This document shows positions 41,601 through 53,600 of a stretch of DNA of 64,000 nt, one piece after another. The DNA is taken from positions 2,398,211 through 2,462,210 of the forward strand of contig VZTI01001727.1 in the NCBI GenBank assembly GCA_013397865.1, given 5' to 3'. Source of the DNA: Struthidea cinerea. Lineage: Eukaryota; Chordata; Aves; Passeriformes; Corcoracidae. The notes under the pieces are model-generated. The model saw nothing but the letters and a program-made list of their open reading frames with translations. It did no database searches and had not been told where the DNA came from. The position numbers and the translations under genes are program-made. Numbering within the stretch: the first letter of the stretch is position 1; each line of letters begins with the position of its first letter.

Positions 41601-44600
41601 AACTTGATTATTTTCAAGAAAGAGCTTTGGTTTTTTAGCTTATAATTGGCAGTAGAAAAAAGGACATCAAGGCTCTTTTAAATTTTTGATTTTCATGTAA
41701 GAAAACAAATCCTTTTTTTTTTTTTTTTCCTGACCATTCTGCTAATGTGAAAAATCTCTGGTCTTTTTAAAAGTTGTTAAGTGAAATTTTTTGGTGGATC
41801 TTAATAGCCCGCTGTTAACTCTTCCTTTTTACTGATGACCTTGGTTTTACATAAACATCTAGATTGTAAAATTTGTGCTTTCTTAGGCTGTGTTTTCTCT
41901 TGTTTTAACTAGCTATGGTGTTTCTACAGAGCTGGGAAAAGTCAAGCATCAAAAATAGATGACTTTCCATGCTCAAGAGGCCTGCTATGTTGTTTCTCAC
42001 ATAACTAAACAGAAGGTAGTGTAGGTCTTGAAACCTGTAATGTGGATCAAAAACTTCATGCTCTCCAGTACATTACTTGGAGGGGTATACTGGAACCCAG
42101 AGGTGTGACACCAGCATGGAAAGGTGCAGTAGAACTAGCTACTGGTTCTGCTGGTAGCTGCAGATGCTTTGGAGAATGACGGAAGAGAGGATTTTCAGGG
42201 ATTCAGGTAGCTGAGTAACTAAGCTGTTCTAAAGCCTGCTTCTTACCTTGCCTTTAGTACTATTTTAGCTCCTGTTTTAGAATAAAAGTGTACCTATTGT
42301 TGCTGGTGTCATCTGGATTTAGAGAAGGTCTCAATTATTTCTGTTGTTTTCTTAGTTTCCCTCTGTGAGCCTGTGCACATGTGCACATACTTTATTTTGT
42401 AATGTGACAAAACAACACCTGTGCCCCCATTTTTTTTCCTCAATTTAAGTTACTGAAGTACAAATAGAAAAAGAAAGATCACATGGAAGATTCTTTCTCT
42501 CTTTCTCAGTTGTAGCTGTAAGGACATAGAATCTTTTCGTATGGTGCAGCATTGTGGGTCCTTTAACCCATATAATAGAGAGGGGCTTCTGAACTGTCCC
42601 ATAGGGCATCTTGTTATGCATTAGCAGCACTTCAAATACAACTTCTGAATTTCTCTTCTATTTTTTGAAGCGGTATAAGCTGTAAGGTTTTTTAATTCAG
42701 TAAATGACTTTGCTTGTCAAAGTGAAGGTTCATAGCACTACTTCTTTGGTACAAATAAATATAATATATAAATATGTGTTATCATTAACACCCTTCTCCT
42801 TGCCTCCCCCTTAGGAGACTCGTAGTGTCTATCAATTTCATTATGTTAACTGGCCTGACCATGATGTCCCTTCGTCTTTTGACTCTATTCTGGACATGAT
42901 CAGCTTGATGAGAGAATACCAGGAGCATGAAGATGTTCCTATTTGCATACACTGCAGGTATCAAATATATTTATCTTTTAATTTTTAAACATTTTCATTT
43001 TTTGAAGTCTAGACTTTTGTTATGGGATGCACTAGTTTTGGTTCTAAATCAGAATTTATTTATTTTAGTTAAAAAAAATTTCTCATGTCAAAACTTAATT
43101 CAAAATTGTACAGGCTTCATTTTCTTAAAGCTGATGCCACAGTGAAATTTTGCTTCTACTTCAGTTTGAGACAGAATATCAATCAGAAACGAATGAGCTT
43201 TTGAAAAGGAACCCATTTTGTGGTTAAGATGTAAATCCTCATGAGGACAAAACAGACTTTGAAGTTTACTGCAAATCAGCTTGGGAGTAAAGGCTCCATT
43301 CTCAAGAGGAGAGACTACGTAGCATGTGCATCACTAAGAACTCTGTCTGTCTGTTTTTTAATATGACAAGAAAGATCTTTAATGAGCAGGCTGTAGTTTC
43401 CAGTTGGGAAGTCTTCACTTCCGAACAACAATTTCATCCTTGACCTGAAATATGGTTAACAGAAGAACTGCCATGAAAATATTTTGGTGAATTGACAGTT
43501 TCTGACAATTTATCTGGAAATCTTGCCTATTGTTTTTAATGCTTTTTAAAGCAACAAAAGTTCATGTATTATGTCAGGAAAAACTGAATTCAGATTTGTA
43601 AGTCAGGACATGTTAAATTCATGGGGCTTATGAACTCTTTAGAGCTTAGTTACTCTCAAGGGCTGCATTCTTTTTTAGAGTTGTCACTCTTAAATGAGGT
43701 CTGAAACCATAAACTGATTTAGCACTGAAATCTATTTCACTTTGTCCTGTTCTTTTTGAATGTCAATATAATTGTTAATGTTGATTCTTTACAACAGTGT
43801 AATTGTAATGTAATAAATATGCATGAATTATAACTCTGCATGTGTAAAATAGAGGAATTCATACAATTAGGGAAAATAAATAAGATAGTTTGCTGTCACT
43901 GTTAAACTTTCAGATGTATATTTTTTAGCTAAAAAGCAGAAAATACAGATGCGATACTAAATCAGAAAAACGTGGCAAGTCTTTAAATGTATTCTGTTCT
44001 GCCATTTTACATCATTTACCATTAAACTTGGAGAAGACCACACCTGATGAATCAGTAATAGCTGGGAATAGTGGGACAAAAGAAAGAGGCAATAAAATTG
44101 TCAGCATTGAAGCATCTTTCATGACTGCAGTTCCACGTGGCTATGAAAACTTGCATTAAAAAATTTGATGCTGCATTTTGCACTGCTGTTTTTTTATTTT
44201 TAAGACACTGTAGTGTCAGGCTGAGTTAAATTAAAATGATATTTGGGGGATTTGGATAATTTTTTTTAATGTGGACTCTTGAAATTTAAGGCTTATAGTG
44301 TTTTTTAACAAATTTAAATAATATCTAACACCTCGCTGTTTATGTTCATAGTGCAGGGTGTGGAAGAACAGGAGCCATCTGTGCCATAGATTATACATGG
44401 AATTTGCTTAAAGCTGGGGTAAGGAATACTAAAAGAAGTTTTATGATAATCTGTAATTTCATAACAATGATTGATTGAGCTTCCAAATGTTCTAAAATAG
44501 TGAAATGTTTAAGACATTCTGGAACTCTCTTGACAGGTTGGATGTTTAGTTACATTGCATTCATGCTTCAGGATGAACTTAGTTTCCTTTGACAGCAAGT

Positions 44601-47600
44601 TTTGATGTAAAAAGGTCGCTATAAAATTCTAATTTTTAAAAAATATATTTCAATATAAATTGATTTTTGAATCCAACTTTCTCAGTCTCTCTGATTTATC
44701 GTGCAGCTCAAATTTAAAGGGATAACTTAATTCTGGGATTTTTAGGTTATGAAGCATCGTTAATGTTGCAGTGTCATATTAATGACAGTGGATGTCTCAT
44801 TTTAAAAATGCTTGAAATGCTCTCATCTGGTCTAAATCAAATGTCAGTTTGGAGTTGCTTTAAAAAAAAATTAAATAGTTGCAGATTAGCTTTACCTATA
44901 AAAGTTAGACTTATTTTTTGAAGTTTAACAGCTTTTGTATTGTTGTTCTGACAGTTATGCCATTGTAATTAACTTGCTTCTGTATTTCAGAAAATACCTG
45001 AAGAATTCAATGTATTTAATTTAATACAGGAAATGAGGACACAGAGGCATTCTGCAGTGCAGACAAAGGTATAGTTGGTTTTAAAATGAATGTGATAATA
45101 TATCATTATGCTTTGTAAAGATCTGGTGCATTAATTTTTATCTGGTTCCTTATCATAGGAGCAGTATGAACTTGTCCATCGAGCCATAGCACAACTGTTT
45201 GAAAAGCAACTGCAAAAATACGAAAGTTGTGCAGACTGGAAGATTGCAGATGGAGTGGTAGGTGTCTTTTCCATATGTAGCTGTTAGCTTCTGATGAAAA
45301 TTCTCCTGTGAAGTTGTTTTTAAAGTGTTCAGTGGTGTGATCTTATTAAATTCTCATGTTTTTTAAAGTACTGCTTGCGTTGAAATAGATTAGGAGAGAG
45401 AAAAATAAGTTTAAAATGCCTTTGTCAGGAAGATTCATGCTCTACCCTTTTAACAAAGGAGAAGAAAGTGGAAAAAACATTCTTCATTCACAGTGTTTGA
45501 GGATTTTTCTGTCTTTCTGTCCTTCTTTAAATTTCATGTCCCCTATAGGTTTTTTCTCTTTTTTATGTTTAGATAGATTTTCTTGGCTGTTGCTGGCCGT
45601 TATGTGAAAAATGGCTTTTTGGATTAATGTATTCTTTCTCTTCCACAGTCCAGGACTCTGTACCCCCCCCTTGTCCCTGGGTGGTGTTTTGTTTGTTCAG
45701 TGATTTTCTGTCCCTTCAGTACCTAATTGGTGTAGATTCCATAGCTCTCTAGAGGTAGTATGAGTGTATCTTCAGGACTCTTTGAAGTATCTGGAAGCAA
45801 TTTTAAATGTGCTTTTATTAATAAGCATCCCATTTATTTTAGGGGTTTAGCTGTCCTGTACTGTGCTTTCTAGGAAGTCTAGAATGTATTTAATTCTTGG
45901 ATTAAAGGCATCCACCCTTCTGCTAACTCCTAAGAATTTATATCAGTTCACGCAGTACTTATGAGGTCTTTAGTCATGACAAGAAGCCTGTTGACTAAAT
46001 GCAATATGGAAAGGGCAGGCTGCTTTTATTTGTTACAGGTTTGATTAAGCTGATCTGTGATTTTTTTTTTTCCTGAGAAATGAGCATGAAAGGGTTTGGA
46101 ATATGCAGATTGATCAGCTTTGTACAGAAGTGATTTCTAATTACTTGAGTTTTGATCATAAAATAATAGGTAGATTAGTCTACTGGGTCTTCTGGTTATT
46201 TGACTTAAATCTCACCTGTGTCTGTGCTCTTATTTATTTATTCCTATTACTATACATACTAAATTACTTACCTATTCCAGAACATGAGTAAGGCTGTGGC
46301 ATAATATCCTGATACTATGTCTGTAGCCAGGGCAATGCTGTCTTTAACAGAGCTTGAGAGATTTGCTGACTAATAAAACGGGACCAAATAGAAAATGGAT
46401 AGGTAACGTACACGAGGGTGAGAGAGGGATAAATCCCAGCTCTGAAAAGGCACTGATGGAGTGTGAGTTTTGAGTTTTACTTGGATATGATCTTGGTTTA
46501 TGATCAACAAGTTGTAAAGGAAATTGCATTTTAGCAGTTACTTGGAAACTGGTAAGCACAGAGAATGCAATGTCCTTGTGTGGGTACCTTGCAGCTTGGC
46601 TACTGACTGCATGTCAAGTCTGCTTATCTCAAAAGCATGTTACAGAATTTGAACATTAAGCAACTGGACAAGGATCAAAGGTGTTGGAAGGCTCCATCTA
46701 AAGAACAGCCAGACTGAGGTGGAGAAAAAATGGCTGAGGTTAGATACGACAGAGGCTGAGTAACAATGGAAAACTGATTTCTATTAATGTTTTCTAAGGG
46801 ATACTAGGGACACCTGAAAGACTTATTAAAAAAGCGACGTTTGTTTAAAAAATGCAACATGAAACTGCAGAGTTCCTTGCAGCTGAAAGCCTGTATCTTT
46901 GAGATGAATATCTCACCACCTTAGAATCTTCTTCCATGAATTTCACTAACCTCTGACCTATGAAATTCCAGAGTTGCAATCTGTTGGAAAACATTCTGGG
47001 GAAGCATCCTTGTATGCCTGCTCTGATCTTATTCTTCCCTGGAACTTCCCTTTTGGTCACTGCTAGAAGCTGGGCAAAGTAAATCTTTGTCTGACTAGGC
47101 ACAGCCTATTTTGTGTTGGGAAATGATGCTTCTTCCTGTTGTTGCTTGAATAATTCTGCAGGAAGGTTGAGGGGAAAAAAGTCTCATAGGTGAAGAGTTT
47201 CTGTATCTAAAAATGTGGTACTTAAATTTGCTACTCTCCATTTGTTAGAAAATTTGCCTTCAAGGAGTTAACTGGTATAGGCTTAGCTTCTGTTTCAAAT
47301 ATATGAGGGGAGAACTCACATGTCCAGTTAAATATTTTCTTGTAGTTTTAACCTGATTCTCAAAACTTTGAAGCTCACTTGAGACAGTGTTTTTGCTATT
47401 CTGACAGAGCTCCCTTTTTACCTCCAAGACTGTTATGTCGCATCTGTTGTATATAATGTCTGAATTTCTCCAGAAATTTTCCAGTTTGTTTTCTTTTAAA
47501 AAAACAGACAAACATTCCGGGATTCATTTTGGCTAAAAAACTAATTCTGAGGCAGGAAGTTTTCAAAAAAGCTTTATTAAATACAATGTAATATGCTAAG

Positions 47601-50600
47601 GCTCCTTCACAGGTGTTACTCTGCCTGCAGATGCTACAACAACTATGAAATCTTCATTATGTGAATGGTTTTAATTATGTCCAGTGAAAACAATTCCAAA
47701 TAAAATTCATGTGCCTATGCTGGATATATTACTATTTGTTAAGTGGGAGATGCTACTGGGCTGAAGAGGAAATGTGTCATTTATTCTGTTTTGATAATAC
47801 TGTGAAGAGCTGGAGTGCTCTGTAAGGTTGGTTTCATGGTTTTGTTTTCCAGTCACTGTTCTCATTTCAAGCAGTGATGGAAATGGGTTGAGTTCCCGAG
47901 GCTGTGTGACCAGGGCTTGCCAGTAAGATCCCAGTAAAAGGTTAATCTGATTGGCAGCAAGTGGCAGTATTCATGGGGAAGTAGCTCAGACACAATCCTG
48001 AACGTGTGTTCCTCTGAAGTTGCCAGTTTTCCCTGCTGGGAACAATACTGTAGAAAGTCAACAGCAAGGCATGAAGTGTTTGAAAATAGACTTATCATAG
48101 GGTTAGAATTTCCACTAGAATTTGATAGTTTCAAAACCATGTAAAAAAATGCATACATGATGTGCTTTAATGTAGTAAATGTATATTCTTACCATATAGT
48201 TACACATATTGTGAATGTGTAGAACTACAAAGGTTAAAAATAATACTCAGTGTTTAAATGAAATGAAATAAGAAAAGCTCTGCTCAGATACCAACACTCT
48301 CAACAGTACCCCGCAGCAGCCAAATTTCGGGGTGAAGAATTGCTGCTCAGGAGCTTTTTTTTTGTGTTAAGGAAAGAATTCAGATGCTAAATTTGATAAT
48401 CAGAACTATTCCCCTCCCCTACTCAAGTACTTTCAAGTTACCAAACAAACTGGAACAGAGTCTTGGATCAAAGCCCTTCCCACTGAAATTCTTGATCATA
48501 TTGTCATGTATTTCAAGTCAATAGCTGTGCTTCTCACCATCATTGGCTTTGTTAGTACTGCTGTGAAAATATTACACTTGGTGTTGTGTTTGGAAGCTTT
48601 GAAATATATGTGAGATCATTAGTCTTGGTCATCTGATAAGATATCAGTCAGATTTGTATCAGTAAAATATTTCATGAGTTATTTGAGAAGGTTCTTCATG
48701 AGCTGAAGTGAACTGTAGCTGTCTTGGAAAGTCTGAATCATATGGAATTTCATCAAGTTGGATGTTCTGTTTGGAAGTCAGAAAAAGAAAATTGGTTAAA
48801 AGACAAACAACCAAGTTCACTATCTCTTCAAAAATATTTCTTGTTGAATTTTGTCTCTTGACAGTACCAAGCAAGTTACAGGACTGCAAGTCCTTGTTTT
48901 GCCTTTATCCATGAGTAGGAGCTTGTATTAATAAACATTTTCTCCAAAATCTGGCACTGCTAGTACACTCTAGTACCTCTTGCATTTTGTGCTGTAAAAG
49001 TGACAGAGTTCTGTTGCTGTGGTTGACTGCACTTTTAGAAGTCATGGAGGAATCAGCTGCTATAAGAAGAATATTGTTATTTGAAACATTAATGATTTAG
49101 AAACTGTAATTGAAAAGACTTTGCTGTTCATATTCTCTTTGCTGTTTGGCAGTTTGGAAGGATATTTTTTGTCATCACAGCATTCTAAAAAATCATATAT
49201 TTCTTCAGAGACATTTATCTTGTTGCCTCTGTTGGAATGTTTTATTTAATCTGAGTCACTTGAGTGTAACATTTCAATCTGAAGTATTTCTCTTTTTGTC
49301 CACTGATGCTCAGTTATTCCCATGCAGCTTTATGATAAGGGCAAAAAGAATGCCTCAATTCCTTTTAAGGGAAAACATGAGATTACTTCTGGAGGAGTCT
49401 TTGCAGTAAATTTGCCAATATTTTACCAGTACAGAAAGCTTCTGAATGACATTAAATATTTCCACTGTGAGTTCCAAAAGAAAATGATACATTGCAATTC
49501 CTGGGCAAGAGGTTTTGAATGGGAGGCAGTGTCTGTGAAATCTCAGTCTAAGACTAGGATCTTCTATTTGCTTGAAGTTAGTGACAACTCTCTTTGGTGA
49601 TTGAGCCAGTGGAGGAAGCAGGTGGGAGAAGACCCACCCTTGGGACGTGATAGCACAGTTTGGGTCACCTTAGCAAGCTGGATTCAGACACTGCATCTGC
49701 CATGAGAATTCTTTGTTTCTCTGCATTGCTACAGGAATGTAAATTACTCTGCATTTTAGTAGACTAGGGGTAATCTACTGTTCAAGGTATTTGAGTTTAT
49801 GGTCTTGTCATTTGTTAATGTAGACTTTCATAGGTAGATATGCACACATGTCTACGTACATGCAATTTAACAGAATACCTAGAAATTCCTAACTATGAGC
49901 ATTTTCACTTGATCTCAGTAGCTACTCCCTCAGGGGAGTAACTCCAAGGAAGTTGAACTGTTGAGCATTTGATGCATATAGACACAAAGGTTGGGGAAGG
50001 ATCCTATTCTTTTGTTTACCCACGTTGCAGTGAGAAGCCTGCCACAGTAGGATAGTTGTCTTCTGGGAGAAAGCAGGGTGCTACACGGAACACTTAGTGA
50101 ATTGCACATTTGTTAATCCATTTTAAAAACATTATTCTGTATGATGACCCCTGAGAGCTATGTATGTTGTCCTGGTTTGTCTAAGCTGATACTTTTAAAA
50201 ATTGTGCTCTGCCGGAGAAGGCAACATCTGTCTAGAGAAGCAAGGGAGTGTTGACTGATGTTGATATGCTGTGCTTAGGAAGGCTGTGGCAGGCTTTTTC
50301 TTAATACCACCATCTGCTCTTCTCAGCGGATGCAGTCATCCCAGTGAGATACCCTATATTCACTTTCAGAGCTGAGCTTCCTCATTTCTGCTCCATGCTA
50401 GTTTTTCTGCATGTTTGTTTATTTGCCTATTTTGATACATGACAGGGAAATCTGTGAGTCGGTGTCACTCAAGGGTGATAAATACTCAAAATACTGGTTA
50501 TTCCCTATTTCTTGTAACACAGAACTGAGAACAAGTAACAGGGAATGACTTCTCTAAAAGTAAACAAAGCCTTCACAGAAACATCAATCCATTGAGCTAA

Positions 50601-53600
50601 TTAAGGAAAGTAGCAAAATACCTCTTTTTTTTTTTTTTTTTTTTTTCCAATTATTTTTTTANNNNNNNNNNNNTTTTTTTTTTTTTTTGTGACAATGATT
50701 CTTGTAATCATTCTTGCTCTTCATTCAGTGTAACTAAGTGAATGGATCTGGAGTTTAACCTGATGCACAAGTGAAAACTTTTGAACACCTCTCTGCCTGA
50801 AGCCTTCCCCGTGTACAAAGTTGGGGTAACCACTGGCTTTTCTGGTGTTAAATTTAAAAGTACCATTTTGTGTGTAGGGGTTTTCTTGTTGGGTTTTGTT
50901 TGTTTGGGGCTCTAATTTTTTTTTTCCAATGAATTTTTTTTGTAAACTCTGTGATTGTGTATGCCTTGGACATTTGAGTTTATATACATTTTTGAAAGGA
51001 TTATATATATGTTTTATTACCAGTAGTAAAAATGGCAGTGCATTTGCAGCTACTTCTGTCTATCTCAACTAGAAACAGCTTCTTACTGAATACGTGGAGT
51101 TTTAAAAAGCTTTGACATATGTTAGCTTCTTTAATAAGCTTTTTCTTCTGCCTTTTGAGGAAAGCATATCTCAGGAAACATTCTGTTCACAAACACTTCA
51201 CATTACAAACATAGAAGGACAGGGATGCAGCTGGTGGTTTGTTTTCTGGACAAGTTAGTCTAGAGCCAACAGGCACACCCTTTCCCTTGCCAATACCCTT
51301 TAGAAAACTGAGTGCATAAATAAGGAATGTGTTCCTGAAAACTTCTGTGCTGGTGGAACTGCACTGGGAGACTTTTCTGATCTATTGTAGGATGGAGAAG
51401 GTGGTGAGGGGGAGGAACTCTTGTGGAGTCTCACTCTTTCTAGTGTCTTTCTGCCTTATGAAACTGGGATGTGCTGTGGTGCTGAAGCAAGGCCAGCAGC
51501 TCACTCTGTTCTCAGGATGCAGTTGTTTAGGATACATTTGTTTCTAGCTTTGATTGGTAGTACTTATGAATAAGGGGAGCCTTTTAATACAATACCAATG
51601 CCTTTAGTGCTATCCATTGTAATGGATACCTATAGGAGAGATTCAGTTTGCATTGCACAACTTGGGGAAGTGGGGAGGAACACGACACAACCACTGAGCA
51701 GGAAATAAAGTTTATTGTTGAATACTGGGAGCCTCAGCATTTTTGGCACCAGCCTTCTGCCTAATGTCCATGTTTGTTAAGGGCAAAATGATCTGTATTG
51801 TCACCCATTACCTGATGTCAAAAAGTAGAAAATTGCTTTTTTACGTATTTGAGAGGAGACTGGGTTGGAAGTTCATGCCCCATGGTAATGTTTCCTGTGC
51901 TGGGGACCTCAAAGCTGGATGCAAACCATTGCAGACATACTAATTTTTTTTAAAAAACAACCCACATTCATATTTTTCCCTAGTGCATCCAAAGCAGCGT
52001 GGTCAGCAGGTGAAGGGAGGTGATTCTTCCCCTCTACTCCATGCCTGTGAGACCCCACCTTGGGTACTGCATCCAGCTTTGGGGCCCCCAGCACAGGAAG
52101 GACATGGACCTGTTGGAGCAAGTCCAGACGAGGGACACAGAGTGAGCAGAGCACGAACAGGTCTCCTATGAAGACAGACTGAGAGAGTTGTGATTGTTCA
52201 GCCTGGACAAAAGAAGGCTCCAGGGGGACCTTATTTGTGGCCTTGCGTTACTTAAAGGGAGCTTATAAGAAAGATGGGGACAGACTGTTTAGCAGGGCCT
52301 GTTGCAGTAGGACAAAGGGTAATGGTTTTAAATTAAAAGGGGGTACATGCAGACTAGATGGAAAGAAGAAATGTTTTATGATGAGGGTGATGAAACACTG
52401 GAACAGGTTGCTCAGAGAGGCTGTAGATGCCCCATCCTGGCATTCCTGACAACATTCAAGGCCAGCTGGGACAGGGCTTTGAGTAACTTGATCTTTTTAA
52501 AGAAGTCCCTGCTTATTGCAGGGAGGTGTGGACTAAATGGCCTTTGAAGGTCCCTTCCAACACAAACCATTCTATGATTCTATGAAAACCAACCAACCTT
52601 GATTGACTGTAGTGGGAGCTTCAGTTGTGTTCATTTAAATGTGAGTGGCTTTTATCTGCTAATTGAATCTTAGGCCAAAAAACCCCTCATAGTTACAGCT
52701 AGTGGTCAGCAGGACAATGAATTCCCTGTGCAATTTCCCTGAAAGGGCTAACACAATCTGTTCATTAAGGAACAATAGGGTATTTCTGCTGGAGGTACTT
52801 GTGCAATATTATATTTGACAGCAAGTTAATGGGGGCAGCTAGGGAAAAACAGTAAGAAAGATCAAAAGATTTAATTTTTTTCGTCACAGGTAAAGCTCCA
52901 CTTAGTACACTGAGGAATAGGATTTGAAAGTAGACTCTTCACAGTAGCCAGCAGTGGTATGGTAACTTTTAAGACAAGTAATGGAAATTTAAAATATATA
53001 ACTAATTAATCTAAATTTAAGTGAGGTTAGTTAACTGTTGAGGCAACTTATAGTTTATCTTCCAAAGCAAAAATTGTTCACTGAATTCAAATGCAACTGT
53101 CACATCTGAAGCAGAAATTTAACAGGGAATTCCCTTTTGCTATGTAAGGCTGAAGAAGGTCAGTCTCTGTCACCAGTCTCAGCAGGTAGGCTGGCAGATA
53201 GCAGACCCTATTGCCTGAACGTGGTATTGTGCTTTGAAATATATTACACTGATTTGGGATGTTTGCTGTTCTTTTTTAATATTGCTTTTCAAAAGAGAAC
53301 TCCTGCAAGAAAAGCCTTTTGGTAAAATAAGCATTAAAGTTAAGATAATACTAAGGTCCTCCTTGGTTTTGCTGGGTCTTTGGCTGTGGCACATGTGTGG
53401 AAATGGTATGTCAGCTTTAGACTGTTGCATGTTCTGGTTTGATTTTTATACATCTATGGTTTTTTCCTTATTTTTGCCGAGTGGCTGGGATGTAGTTAAA
53501 TACTGTTCATAGCCACTCTTGGGGTGCTGTGTTTTAGATCTGTGGTGAAAACAGTGCTGATGGTTGTTTGTAACTAATGCTGCAGCTATTGCTGAACCAT

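Noticed and set aside
50169..50330. TGTCCTGGTTTG start resembling the left end of an avian LTR
   Set aside because: Only the first dozen bases look LTR-like. I could not find the characteristic 3' end or flanking duplication.
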